Source: Perca fluviatilis
Lineage: Eukaryota > Chordata > Actinopteri > Perciformes > Percidae
DNA: 64,000 nucleotides
Reading direction: 5' to 3'
Assembly (NCBI RefSeq): GCF_010015445.1
Contig: NC_053120.1
Location: forward strand, 2,852,464-2,916,463
The translations under genes and the position numbers were made by a program. Below are positions 34,012-44,392 of this stretch, piece after piece. The notes under the pieces were generated by a model. It made no database searches and had not been told where the DNA came from. It worked only from the letters and a program-made list of their open reading frames with translations. Position 1 is the stretch's first letter; every line of letters starts with the position of its first letter.

Positions 34012-34936
34012 AGGTCCCATAACATGGTGCTCTTTGGATGCTTTTATATAGACCTTAGTGGTCCCCTAATACTGTATCTGAAGTCTTTTTTATATAGACC
34101 TTAGTGGTCCCCTAATACTGTATCTGAAGTCTCTTTTATATAGACCTTAGTGGTCCCCTAATACTGTATCTGCAGTCTCTTTTATATAGGTCTTAGTGGT
34201 CCCCTAATACTGTATCTGAAGTCTCTTTTATATAGACCTTAGTGGTCCCCTAATACTGTATCTGAAGTCTCTTTTATATAGACCTTAGTGGTCCCCTAAT
34301 ACTGTATCTGAAGTATCTTTTATATAGACCTTAGTGGTCCCCTAATACTGTATCTGAGGTCTCTTTTATATAGACCTTAGTGGTCCCCTAATACTGTATC
34401 TGAAGTCTCTTTTATATAGATTTTAGTGGTCCCCTAATACTGTATCTGAAGTCTCTTTTATATAGACCTTAGTGGTCCTCTAATACTGTATCTGAAGTCT
34501 CTTTCCCAAAATTCAGCCTTTGTGCAGAATTACAGCCCAGTCCCACAATGAGCTTTCTTTAGGATGTGCCATTTCTGTGTCTGTAGCTATTGAGGAGGAG
34601 AGAGGGGGGCAAGGTGGAGGGTGGGGGTGTGGCCTTGACCAACTGCCACTTTGCTCATTTGAAAGCCATGATGTCTCCCTCTCATGGGTGGGCCAAATTC
34701 TCTGGGCGGGCAAAGCAGAGAAAGGGGAGGTAACCTTGCTCCTTATGACCTCATAAGGAGAAGATTCCAGATCGGTCCATCTGAGCTTTCATTTTCTCAA
34801 AGGCAGAGCAGGATACCCAGGGTTCGGTTTACACCTATCACCATTTCTAGCCACTGGGGGACCATAGGCAGGCTGGGGGGAACTCATATTAATGTTAAAA
34901 AACCTCATAAAGTGACATTTTCATGCCATGGGACCT
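34012..34936. mobile_element. piggyBac-like MITE nested in the foldback arm
   Basis: TTAA at 34,008-34,011 and 34,937-34,940 flanks the inverted ends AGGTCCCATAACATGGTG and, on the - strand, AGGTCCCATGGCATGAAA. Length is 925 bp with no coding frame. The interruption is exact: the Tc1-like arm reads TAAAGTATTAA before it and TTAAGTGCACAGC after it, and the uninterrupted opposite arm (about 35,930-35,965) joins these two sides. Confidence 0.85.
34043..34505. repeat. 46-bp tandem repeat, about 10 units
   Basis: The unit starts TTTATATAGACCTTAGTGGT and continues CCCCTAATACTGTATCTGAAG. Spacing between successive TTTATATAGA words is 46 bp. Units differ by single substitutions. Repeats are contiguous without spacers, so this is a minisatellite in the MITE and not a CRISPR array. 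Confidence 0.95.
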
Positions 34937-36057
34937 TTAAGTGCACAGCTTGTATAACAGTGTAAATGTGCTGTCCCCTCAAAATAACTCAACATACAGC
35001 CATTAATGTCTAAACCGCTGGCAACAAAAGTGAGTACACCCCTATGTTAAATTCCCATAGGGGCAGGCAGATGTTTATTTTATTTTTTCATGGATCCAGG
35101 ATACTATGCATCCTGATAAAGTTCCCTTGGCCTGTAAAAAAGGCCATGCCTTGAACATGCATTTCTATTATGTATCCATTGTGTCTGATCACGCGCTCTG
35201 CATGTGTGCCCAAACTGACGACACCCCCTGAACGCAGCAGTGAGTGAGAAGCACGGAGGAGCAGACATCCACTGGACTTGAGTTTAGACTGCGGCGATTT
35301 TTAACGAACAGTTTCTTTCTCGTGTGTGCGTCTATGGAAATGTAAGTTTAATTGTTGTGTTAGGTAACACACAGTCAGTGTTTATTAGCTGTCAATGTAT
35401 TTAGGTTTCTGTTAGCTTAAAAGAGCTAATAGGTATTATTATTTTCTGTGCTGTGCACTGAATATTTTTGTTGTTTTATTCTGTTTAAATGCTTGTTATA
35501 ATTCTTATGACTGTCTCTGCATCTCCTTCTATCATACATGGGCTTTGGAATTAAAATAGCCCCACCTCATCACATGCCCTTCACCATACCTAGAGATTGG
35601 CATGTGGTACTTTCCATAAAATCATCTCTCAATGCAAATCAAACCAGCTATTAGGCTAACCGACATAAAAACCATGCCAATCTCTAGGTATGGTGAAGGG
35701 TATGTGATGATGTGGGGGTATGGTTAAGGGTATGTGATGATGGGGGGCCAAGGGAACTTTATCAGGACTCATAGTATCCTGGATCCATGAAATAACTGGC
35801 CTTTAAAAATAAACATCTGCCTGTCTCTATGGGAATTTAACATAGGGGTGGACGGACTTTAGTTGCCAGCGGTTTAGACATTAATGGCTGTGTGTTGAGT
35901 TATTTTGAGGGGACAGCACGCTTACACTGTTATACAAGCTGGACACTTAATACTTTACATTGTAGCAAAGTGTAATTTTTTCAGTGTTGTCCCATTAAAA
36001 TATATAATGAAATATTTACTAAAATGTGAGGGGTGTACTCACTTTTGTGAGATACTA

Positions 36058-36505
36058 TATATAATGACAAAAAACTTGGTAAAACGTGACAAAAGAAATC
36101 CATGGAAAGTGATAAAAGTGTTGAAAAAGACTCACAAAACAGTTGGAAAAAAAGTTTTCATTTAAAATAAAATTATTTTGACCAAGAAAAGTAAAAAGTT
36201 GCATCGTCGACGGGAAGACAACACAAGGGGTTAATGTCCTAGTTTGTTATTGATGAACAAACCAGGTAAATAAACAAAAAGGAGGAGGAGAAGAAAACAG
36301 CGCAGAAGAAGCCAGAGAAGTTAAAGAGCCAAAGAGTCTGGATGACTCCAGACTGGATGATGAAATGGACAGACAGGAAGTAAAGACTAAACGGAGTAAC
36401 TTCCTGTTTGGGTTCTGGCAGTGTTTAAACACTGCTTCATCTAGAAGGGAATGTCCCGGCTACTCATTTGGTTCAGACTCCTTTGAAAACATATCAATAA
36501 TAAAA
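36058..36505. other. AT-rich intergenic DNA
   Basis: Purine-rich sequence with GAAGAC...ACAACACAAGGGGTTAAT words that also occur near 50,870 (GGAAGACAACACAAGGGTTAAT). No gene or complete element is seen. Confidence 0.4.
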
Positions 36506-37085
36506 TGGCCCAATCCCAAAGTGAGCCCTGAGGACTAAGGACTAAGGACTCACAGACTTAAGTGATCTCAGGTACTAAGTGAGCGAGTGTGTGAGGCCAC
36601 ATGGGCTCGGATAGGTATAAATGGGATTGGGACGGCGCTTCACGAGATCACATGTTACCTTGGCGACGTTTAATAACAAAGATGTTGCTAACACTTGCCG
36701 GTTTGGGAATTGTCCTTTTAAGTTTGTTGCTTTTCACACGGCCGAGGCCCAGGAGACGGTTGCCTGAATCCAAACTATTGTTTTACAAGCTGGACAACAG
36801 GTTGGTCCGTTCCGTGGTCGCGTGTCGTGCTGTTGTTTACCTTCGTAATTTCCGGATTTCCGTGCTCGTCTCCGCGGTGAACGTCACAACGCTTTGAACT
36901 GTGGGTAATTCCCTTTGGTGAAGTCTGCATGGATGCAGACTCACGGAAAGGGCTCGGTAAGTGTGTACTCAAACCCTCACGCCCTTTGAAATTCCACATT
37001 GGGACAACCCTAAGCCCTTACGAATTTCGCGAGAACGCGCACTAAAGTCCGTGAGTCTGTGAGTCCGGACTTTGGGATTGGGCCA
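36506..37085. mobile_element. 580-bp TIR element, TGGCCCAATCCCAAAGT ends
   Basis: The 17-bp termini TGGCCCAATCCCAAAGT are perfect inverted repeats, with looser pairing inside (GACTCACAGACTT against GTGAGTCTGTGAGTC). A second word, CTAAGGACT, is repeated directly near the left end. A 98-codon + strand frame (36,601-36,897) with a hydrophobic stretch lies inside but has no recognisable family. The target duplication is not resolved and the superfamily is unknown. Confidence 0.6.
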
Positions 37086-38054
37086 CTGACATTATACTAA
37101 ACGTGGATAGCTGCGTCCCATACAAACGTTTCAGTGCTGTTGTATATTGTGTCCAAACAGCCTGAAACTGGCCCGGGTCACATGACATGGGTCAGAGCAC
37201 TGGTTCTCACACTGGTTTCCAGAATTTTCGTCCTTTGAATGGGGTTTTTAAGCAGAGTACAGGAGGGTACTTGGCTTAACCAGCGTCAATCATTTTTTAT
37301 TTATATAAAGAGGAACATTACAGGGATGTCAGCAATAGATTTACTAAACAACTGCCTGAGAAAATATTTTAATAATAAACAAGGGCGACGAAAACTTGGA
37401 GAAAGATGTTAGAAAGAAGGAAGTAAGTAAGGCAACAATAGGTCAACAAAAATGACAAAAACAATTTTAAAAAAGCAACAAAAAGTTTGAAAAAAGAGAC
37501 AAACATGGAAAAAAAATGACAGTAGAAAAAAGGGAAGGACATACAGCAAGAATAGGTAAAATAGGTGTTATAAACTTATTATATCTTGGTCTATATGATC
37601 TATCGTCTGTGTATGTATGTATGTATATATACAGTATATATATAGAGTTAGTTGATCTTTTCTTGATTTTGTTGTGGATGCGTGTATCTGTGTGTGTCTG
37701 TGTGTATGTGTGTGTGTGTGTGTTCCAGATGTTTTATTTTAAATCTAAAGATGATGTGATGTTGTATATTATATGTGAATGAATATGAATTGTCTTTAAT
37801 GCATTTGTAATAGTTGTATCTTGCAGTGTTGTCAGTGTTATAAACTTGTTATTATATCTTGGTCTACATCTATAATCTATCGTCTGTGTAATAAACATTA
37901 TTAATAAACTATAAAACTTGTTCTGATTGTGATTTCTGATTAATTATTATAAGCAAGATATCTCTGGGTCTGTAAAATGTTTCTTATGTTAACTTTCAGT
38001 AAGTAAAGTTTATTTCTACAGCACATTTAAACAAACATTAATCTGACCAAAGTG
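37086..38054. other. Intergenic AT-rich DNA with duplicated segment
   Basis: A segment with TATAAACTTATTATATCTTGGTCTA (37,570) recurs at 37,838 (TATAAACTTGTTATTATATCTTGGTCTA). Short (TG)n and (TA)n tracts lie at 37,610-37,725. No gene was found. Confidence 0.5.
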
Positions 38055-38179
38055 CTGAATAAAAGAACATCCATCCATCTTCGTCCGCTTATCCGGTGTT
38101 GGGTCGTGGGGGGAGCAGATCCAGCAGGGGACCCCAAACTTCCCTTTCCCGAGCCACATTAACCAGCTGCGACTGGGAG

Positions 38180-38377
38180 TAGTGATGGTCAAATGAAGCT
38201 TTGCGAACCAGTGTCTTTACTTTCTGAGCTCACTAGATGGTGTTCTCGGTTCAACAAAGGGTTTGAAAACCCATTGAATTGCTATTCATTTAACCTTTTT
38301 CTTTGAACAGAGAGCGCCATCTAGTGAGCTCAGAAAGTAAAGACACTGGTTCGCAAAGCTTCATTTGACCATCACTA
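38180..38377. mobile_element. hAT-like MITE (198 bp) inside the LINE 3' end
   Basis: It has very long inverted repeats: TAGTGATGGTCAAATGAAGC and its inverse, pairing for about 75 bases per side. Target duplication is 8 bp with one mismatch (ACTGGGAG, ACTGGGGG), as expected of hAT elements. The LINE sequence is continuous when it is removed (GACTGGGGGATCCC). A second member is at 57,163-57,360. Confidence 0.85.
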
Positions 38378-39080
38378 ACTGGGGGATCCCGAGGTGTTCC
38401 CAGGCCAGGTTGGAGATATAATCCCTCCACCTAGTCCTGGGTCTTCCCCGAGGCCTCCTCCCAGCTGGACGTGCCTGGAACACCTCCCTAGGGAGGCACC
38501 CAGGGGGCATCCTTACCAGATGCCCGAACCACCTCAACTGGCTCCTCTCGACGCGAAGGAGCAGCAGCTCTACTTTGAGCTCCTCACGGATGACTGAGCT
38601 TCTCACCCTATCTCTAAGGGAGACGCCAGCCACCCTCTTTTTGAAAAGGGGAACCATCACCCCAGTCTGCCACTCCTTTGGCACTGTCCCAGACTTCCAT
38701 GCAATGTTGAAGAGGCGTGTCAACCAGGACAGCCCCTCCATACCCAGAGCCTTGAGCATTTCTGGACGAATCTCATCAATCGCAGGGGCTTTGCCACTGT
38801 GGAGTTGTTTGACTACATCAGTGACTTCCACCTGGGAAATTGACAATGATCCCCCATCATCCAGATCTGCCTCTAACATAGAGGGCGTATTAGTCGGATT
38901 CAGGAGTTCCTCAAAGTGCTCCTTCCACCGCCCTATTACCTCCTCAGGTGAGGTCAACAGTGTCCCACCCTTACTGTACACAGCTTGGATGGTTCCCCGC
39001 TTCCCCCTCCTGAGGTGGCGAACAGTTTTCCAGAAGCACCTTGGTGCCGACCGAAAGTCCTTCTCCTTGTCTTCTCCCAC
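38361..39080 (-). pseudogene. LINE reverse transcriptase with catalytic core deleted in frame
   Basis: A 239-codon frame starts with FWKTVRHLRRGKRGTIQAVY and contains VIGRWKEHFEELLNPTN, SGKAPAIDEIRPEMLKALG and VPKEWQTGVMVPLFKK. It then jumps directly to GVSLRDRVRSSVIREEL and the C-terminal RWFGHLVRMPPG, RRPRGRPRTRWRDYI. The palm, including the YADD-type active site, is absent between PLFKK and VAGVSLRD (about 38,625), yet the frame is kept. It cannot encode an active RT. Confidence 0.8.
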
Positions 39081-40223
39081 ACCCGCTGCTTTGCCTCATT
39101 CACGGCAGAGGCTGCACCTTCGGGCCCTTCGCTACCCTGCAACTGCCTCCGGAGTCCTCTGGGATAACATATCTCGGAAGGACTCCTCCTTCAGTCGGAC
39201 GGCTTCCCTGACCACCGGTGTCCACCACAGTGTTCATGGGTTACCTACCCTTGAGGCACCTAAGACCCTTTGGTGCATATGCACAAACAACAGTCAGAGA
39301 TTTCCCCCCCACAACCCGTAGGGAGGCGACCCTCTCGTCCACTGAGCTAAACTCCAACGTAGCGGCGCTCAGCCGGGGGCTTGTGAGTATCCCCACACCC
39401 GCCCAGCGCCTCACACCCTGGCCAACTCCGGAGAAGAAAAGAGTCCAACCCCTATCCAGGAATATGGTTCCAGAACCGAGACTGTGAGGTAAGCCCCACC
39501 AGATCTAATCGGTAGTGCTCCACCTCCCGCACCAGTTCCGGCTCCTTCCCCCACAGAGAGGTGACATTACACGCCCCCAGAGCCAGCGTCTGCTGCCCGG
39601 GTCTGGTCCGTCGAGGCCCCTTACCTTCAATGCCACCCATGTGGCAGCGCACCCGACCCCAGCGGTTCCTCCCACAGGTGGTGGGCCCATGGAATGGAGA
39701 GATGGGGGCCATGTAGCTTTTTTCAGGCTGTGTCCGGCCGGGCTCCGTGGCAAACCCGGCCACCAGACGCTTGCTGACGAGCCCGCCATCTGGGCCTGGC
39801 TCCAGACGGAGGCCCCGGGCTTCCTCCGGGCAGGGTCTCGGTCACTCATAGGGTTTTTGAACCATTCTTTGTCTGGCCCCTCACCTGAGACCACTTTGCC
39901 TTGGGAGACCCTACCAGGAGCACAAAGCTCCAGACAACACAGCCCTTAGGTTCACAGAGACACACAAACCTCTCCACCACGATAAGGTGATGGTTCCCGG
40001 AGAGGGAATAAAAGAACATTAGAATGTAAATATCATAACCCAAAAAGAAGATCCTAACACCAACAACAAGCAGCAGTTCCCAAACCCAGAATGATAGATA
40101 TGATGATATTTGTCAGTTTGCAAATGATCTGTATCTTTGTTTTATTATAAAGTTAATGAAATAAAAAGTGTTCTACTTTGTCTCAGCTACAGCTCTGAGT
40201 CTCTCCCTCTGCTCCCGTTTACC

Positions 40224-40385
40224 TCACCACTGAGTCTCACTTTATGTCCCGCCCACAACACTATCTGGTTGGTAGATGTTAGACGGGTAACAGCCAATCA
40301 GCACTCACCACTGAGTCTCACTTCATGTCCCGCCCACAACACTATCTGGTTGGAAGATGTTAGACGAGTAACAGCTAATCAACAC
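40224..40385. repeat. 81-bp tandem duplication, 2 units
   Basis: Two units with the same start (TCACCACTGAGTCTCACTT) and matching interior CCCGCCCACAACACTATCTG differ at about six positions. Confidence 0.9.
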
Positions 40386-40690
40386 TCACCATGACATGCA
40401 GCAGCCTCAAGCAGAACCGTCTCCCTCTCCGGGGGAGTTGGTCTCTCTCCGGGAGAGTCCCCCTAAATCTAGAGCGCTCTTTTAATGAGTCATTTATGAA
40501 ACTCTGAAACAATTATTCCTAACCTAAACAAGAAGAAACAGACCATAATAAGTTAAAGTTCAAGTGTAGTGTCATTTACATTTAAAAGTCCAAAGTAAAG
40601 AGAGAATGCAATGAAATGTGCATTGCCCTGGCCCTCTCTTCTCATAAAAACTATCAATATAATTTGAATAAAATTTAATAAAATGACCTG

Positions 40691-40738
<48 letters not shown>
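40691..40738. repeat. (AC)n microsatellite
   Basis: About 24 uninterrupted AC units. Confidence 0.97.
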
Positions 40739-40739
<1 letters not shown>

Positions 40740-41139
40740 TATTATCAGGTAGCTTTGTCTCTGTGATGTTTTGCATATAACAAACAGTGCAACAGTAAGG
40801 AGACATGATATAAAACATAAAAGAAATATGAAAAGATATATCTGTTTTTAAGTGTAGGAGCTATGTTTGATACAGGATTGTTGGTCCACTGAAACATTCA
40901 ACATCAAAAACAGCCAATATTTAGTCAACCTGAACAGCTGTTCATTTCCTCTGACCCCCCCTGAAGATTTCTGTCACCAAGAGAAACTTTGGTCCAGAGC
41001 CAAAAGTACTCCAGCCTTAAAAAAAGCCACACTGCATTCAGCAGAATTTGTTTCTCTTTTGATTATTTTTCTAAAGTAACGATGACATGAGGCTGTACAA
41101 AGGTCAAAGAGATTTAAAGGATGTGACCAATGACCAACC

Positions 41140-42032
41140 TAGGGCTGGGCGATAAAACGATAACGATATGTATCGCGATAGACACGTAATCAATATCAAT
41201 AGAAAATGCGTTCGATAAAACGTTCGATAACTTGTTTTTCTTCTTCGGAAGAAACCAGAAGTTGCGAAGCAAGTTTGGTTGCATGAACAAAGGCACTCAC
41301 TCTCTGGTAACCTAGCAACGTAGGGAGTGACACTCTAACAGCCAATCATGTAACAGTATCAAGTTTGGTTGCGCCACATCGCTGTCTCGTGTTGGATTCT
41401 ACCATTCTACAATAACAGAACCGGCGGCGTGGAGCGATAAGTGGAAAGTGAGTGCCGCAGCGAGCGAGGAAATTGTTGATAAAACAGGAAAAGTCAGTAT
41501 GGCAGTTTTGGGGATTTTATAAGTTATTTTATTGTGCTACACCGCACAAGCAGCAGACCGCCATGGAGAGGTACTCTGCATCAGCGCCTTACTAAACGCT
41601 ACAAAGAAATAACGGAGGCAGACGTGCTGAGCACTGTCCAGAAGCCAGGTTACCAACCTAGCACTAAACCTGCAGAAAATAGTTCTTCTCAGGTTTCAGG
41701 TTTCTCTATGTTTATATTTAACACTTTGCACCATTTTATTACACCTTATTAAGCAATTCTTACTTATTCTTTCTTCACTGTGATTTTAGACTTATGTTTA
41801 CATTTTAATTATTTGAGTGGTTTCCATGGTTGTGTTGACATTTCTGCTTTTATAACTGAGGGGATTATAATCAGAGGAAGGTTAAGTTTAAAATAAAAAT
41901 GTTTAAATTTAATATATTTTTCTCCTGGTCCTTATTTTAAATAGGTCATAAAAAATATCAATAATTATCGATATCGACCGATATGAAACACTTATATCGT
42001 GATACAGTTTTCAGCCATATCGCCCAGCCCTA
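41140..42032. mobile_element. hAT element, perfect 8-bp target duplication
   Basis: The ends TAGGGCTGGGCGATAAAAC and, on the - strand, TAGGGCTGGGCGATATGGC are inverted. GACCAACC is repeated exactly on both sides (41,132-41,139, 42,033-42,040). Subterminal ATATCG motifs are abundant, as in the fish hAT/Charlie-like elements with this terminus. A short + strand frame from 41,534 (TLHQRLTKRYKEITEADVLS) may be a transposase scrap; it is too short to confirm. Length is 893 bp and it is non-autonomous. Confidence 0.85.
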
Positions 42033-42319
42033 GACCAACCAGTATTTCTTTAAACAACAGTTCAATATTCACTCAGAAATATTTCTCAGCTGGTTTTCTG
42101 ATGTTCTGATTCTGCATCTTGTTTGTCCATCAGTGAAGTTCTGTCTCCATCTAGTGGCTGAAACTAAGAACAGAACTCTGCTCTTTACTGGACTCAATCA
42201 CTTTCAGAGTTAAAGTCCACTTATTAAAAACAGACTTAAATAGCTTTTCATTTAAAAGAAACAATGTGTACCAGTCAGTTATTGTAGAGATCCATCCCAA
42301 CTCTCCACAGTTTGGTTCT

Positions 42320-42651
42320 TCACATTAATCTCAGCCCTCTGGAAAGGACTGGATCCACCTCACAGAGAGCAGAGATCAGAACTGAGCTGGCTGCTCTTCC
42401 TTTTCTTCTCACCGTGTCCATCACGTCTCGGGCTTTGTCTGCTCTGCCTGTTCTGACTGACTGCATTTCACCATCAGTTATAACACTACGCTCAAGGAGT
42501 TGATCCAGAAGCTGGTTCAGAACTGGATCAGACACTCGCTGTACAAACTGTCTCCGAACTAGCAACAGCCTGTCTTCTGGGGGATCACTGTCCTCTGCTG
42601 GGACGCTGTCCTCTGCTGGGACATTCCTCTGTGGATTTAGCACAGTTGGAC
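42320..42651 (-). CDS. nlrp1: NLRP1-like: terminal CARD exon
   Basis: Last exon, phase 1 to stop (TGA, 42,320-42,322), acceptor TCTTCCAG at 42,652. After an acidic linker with a tandem VPAEDS repeat, the 80-residue CARD reads LLLVRRQFVQRVSDPVLNQL, ERSVITDGEM, KARDVMDTVRRKG, SSVLISALCEVDP: the six-helix death-fold pattern of CARDs from NLRP1, CARD8 and ASC. In NLRP1 the CARD nucleates ASC and caspase-1 once it is freed with the UPA piece. Its place at the extreme C-terminus after FIIND matches NLRP1 and CARD8 architecture. The frame is intact. Confidence 0.85.
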
Positions 42652-42825
42652 CTGGAAGACAACCAAGGAAAATACTTTGTCAGTTTGTGTTATCATTTAA
42701 GAAATAATCTGACATTTATATTTTATATTTCATGTTTTTTTATGATGGCGCCCCTTAGGTTTGTATCAATCCTAATATCAAAAAGTTGATATAGCGTTAG
42801 TTCAGATTAACTTAGTCTCGCATTA

Positions 42826-43262
42826 CCAGACCTTCCTCCACAGCTCTGCGGAGGAAGGTCAGGCTAGTCCACACAGCATTCCTGGATGGGAGAACAACGT
42901 GCTCTGGTTTATTGGCATTTCTTTAAACCAATCACAATCGTCATGGGCGGAGTTAAGGGCCGGACGGAGCCACGGTGCCTCTGCTAAATAGTCTCAGGAA
43001 GGAACTTGTTTTGGTGGAACATGTGGACGTTCAAAAGTAGTTTTAGTCGTGTGACAGAAAACTCTGATTGGACAGATAGTCTAGCTAGCTGTCTGGATTT
43101 ACCCTGCAGAGATCTGAGGAGCAGTTAACCATAGTCCTCATAAATCCACCGGAGGTTAGAACACCAACACTGAGAAAGAGGAAGGGGACAGACATCCGGC
43201 AGAATGTCCAGCGGCACCGGAGCAATACCGGAAGTGGAACGTCGTGGATATAGACTAAGATT
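42826..43262. mobile_element. Interspersed TIR-like repeat in the last NLRP1 intron
   Basis: CTTAGTCT near 42,819 and AGACTAAG at 43,253 give short inverted ends; inside is a hairpin (GACCTTCCTCCACAGCTCTG with CGGAGGAAGGTC) and a GC-rich right part (GACATCCGGCAGAATGTCCA, ACCGGAAGTGGAACGTCG). A partial inverted copy lies at 6745-6930. No coding capacity. Ends are not secure. Confidence 0.5.
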
Positions 43263-43317
43263 AATTTATCATGTGATGCGGAATGTGACGTAGCTCCGTT
43301 TGTTTCCTTTTATTATA

Positions 43318-43356
43318 TGGGACATGAACCCCGGTCTCCTGGGTGAAAGTCCTTGA
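43318..43356 (-). repeat. tRNA-like A/B-box fragment
   Basis: On the - strand GGACTTTCACCCAGGAGACC and GGGGTTCATGTCC correspond to the tRNA-like core seen at 16,200-16,235. It lacks acceptor stems and is a repeat fragment, not a tRNA gene. Confidence 0.5.
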
Positions 43357-43431
43357 CTTTCTTAAATCCAACCCCTCTTAACTGGGACATCCACCAGGTG
43401 GAGTGCTGCTGCAGGAGGGTGAAGTCTTTAC

Positions 43432-43573
43432 CTTTCAAAGACACGTCACGTCTCCAGACTTCTCTCCTCTCTCGGTCCTGGACCATCAAAGTCACCTTCT
43501 TTGTGATCGTCTCCAGGAAAACTTCAAATGTTGGATGGTAATTTGGTCCATAGTCTGAGCTAAATGTTTCATG
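43432..43573 (-). CDS. nlrp1: NLRP1-like: FIIND (UPA) last exon
   Basis: A 142-nt exon, phase 0 to 1, acceptor GGGTTTCAG and donor AAAG|GTAAAG. It codes HETFSSDYGPNYHPTFEVFL and ETITKKVTLMVQDRERREVW, ending VSLK before the CARD linker. This is the C-terminal edge of the UPA subdomain, where CARD8 and NLRP1 have a comparable LEIT..R...LVWD strand. Splicing to 42,651 restores the codon for Gly. Confidence 0.8.
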
Positions 43574-43692
43574 CTGAAACCCAGTAGCAACATGTCATTT
43601 TTCAAACTGTTACAAATATTTATCTGGCTGATTATGGATATGTTTTCAACATGATAAGTCTGTGTATAACCAGTAGAAGTGATTAAACTCAC

Positions 43693-43809
43693 CTCAGGCT
43701 GTATTTTAAAGCCCTCAGGTTCACAGTGGACACTGTAACTTTGATCAATGCTGAGTTGACATTTGGAAGAGATCTTAATGTGTTTAGCACCTCTTTGTTT
43801 CTTCTCAAC
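43693..43809 (-). CDS. nlrp1: NLRP1-like: FIIND (UPA) middle exon
   Basis: A 117-nt exon, phase 0-0, acceptor CTGAAG before GTTGAG and donor GAG|GTGAGT. The 39 residues begin VEKKQRGAKHIKISSKCQLS and end CEPEGFKIQPE, matching the middle strands of a UPA fold. The acceptor polypyrimidine tract is weak, but the phases fit both neighbours. Confidence 0.75.
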
Positions 43810-44126
43810 CTTCAGTAACAGCACATTTTTATTAGTTTAGTTTCAGATAGTTATTATAGAGCATGTTTACAAAAAAACTATATAGTTCATGTTGTTTATT
43901 ACATTTCTATTGGCATTGCAGTAGAAATTGAAAGAGGTCTTTCAAATTAAATACGTGACTTTCAATTTGCACTCATTTCACATCCTCCAACCAACTGAGT
44001 TTAGGCAGATGGTGAGCACATATGACAAATAGCTTTACCTCAAGTTCAACTTTATATGTCCCTGAAGCAAGTATAAACACAATAAAGACACATACATACA
44101 TAAAAGGTATACACACAGTCATCTAC

Positions 44127-44392
44127 CTCATCTAGAAGAACGTTGCGGGGCAGCAGTAAAACATCTAGGACTCGAGGCCCCGTGTCCAGAGGTCGGAGGA
44201 ACAGCAGAACTTGGGCCTCTATTGCCAGTGAGATGTTCAGAAATCTTCTAACGAAATCCCAGATCAGGCCAAAGGCAGAGAGGTGAGGGACCTTCAAGAT
44301 CACATGAGTGTCTGTAATCTTCAGCGGCTCCAAGATGCTCATCCCATCATCAGTGATGTGGACGACAGACAACAGGCCATCAACAAGCAGCG
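44127..44392 (-). CDS. nlrp1: NLRP1-like: FIIND exon with predicted autocleavage site
   Basis: A 266-nt exon, phase 1 to 0, acceptor CTTTCCCAG, donor GAG|GTAGAT. It holds the ZU5-UPA junction: LLSVVHITDDGM carries the His equivalent to the catalytic His of CARD8 and NLRP1, and VPHLSAFGLIWDF holds the cleavage position. In mammalian NLRP1 and CARD8, cleavage is between Phe and Ser; here the codons are CTC (Leu, 44,280-44,282) and TCT (Ser, 44,277-44,279). The UPA starts after this Ser (AQVLLFLRPLDTG, VLLLPRNVLLDE). Alignment of the site is by eye. Confidence 0.85.

Larger units (their letters stand above)
33901..36057. mobile_element. Tc1/mariner-like foldback element, TA target
   Basis: The ends CAGAATCTCACAAAAGTGAG and, on the - strand, TAGTATCTCACAAAAGTGAG begin long inverted arms flanked by TA. 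The arms pair over about 200 bases each and continue inward (for example CAGCCATTAATGTCTAAACC at 34,998 against its inverse near 35,880). The left arm is interrupted by a TTAA-flanked element. The pairing continues through AAACATCTGCCTG and CCAGGATACTATG words to about 35,145 and 35,745, leaving a 600-bp centre with a further inverted repeat (CTAGAGATTGGCATG against CATGCCAATCTCTAG). There is no transposase. Confidence 0.8.
38055..40010 (-). mobile_element. Internally deleted LINE on the - strand
   Basis: Read on the - strand: an endonuclease start (TLALGACNVTSLWGKEPELV, about 39,500-39,590), RT N-terminus (39,080 downward) and C-terminus, ending in the 3' sequence whose + strand form is CATCCATCTTCGTCCGCTTATCC. 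This 3' end is extremely common in fish genomes. Most of the endonuclease and the RT catalytic core are missing. The exact clade (RTE- or I-like) was not settled. Confidence 0.75.
40011..41139. other. Intergenic DNA with short tandem repeats
   Basis: It contains an 81-bp direct tandem duplication (40,224-40,304 and 40,305-40,385; start TCACCACTGAGTCTCACTT) and an (AC)n tract. No coding exon is visible, and the last NLRP1 exon ends beyond it at 42,320. Confidence 0.6.

Noticed and set aside
34043..34505. CRISPR-like array
   Set aside because: The units are contiguous with no unique spacers, lie inside a TTAA-flanked MITE and the genome is eukaryotic.
36601..36897. A 98-codon frame with a hydrophobic segment as a small membrane protein gene
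   Set aside because: It lies inside a TIR element, and no family or conservation can be shown from this sequence alone.
42312..42503. A + strand frame opposite the CARD exon
   Set aside because: The - strand codes a complete CARD with matching splice phase; the + strand frame is its shadow.
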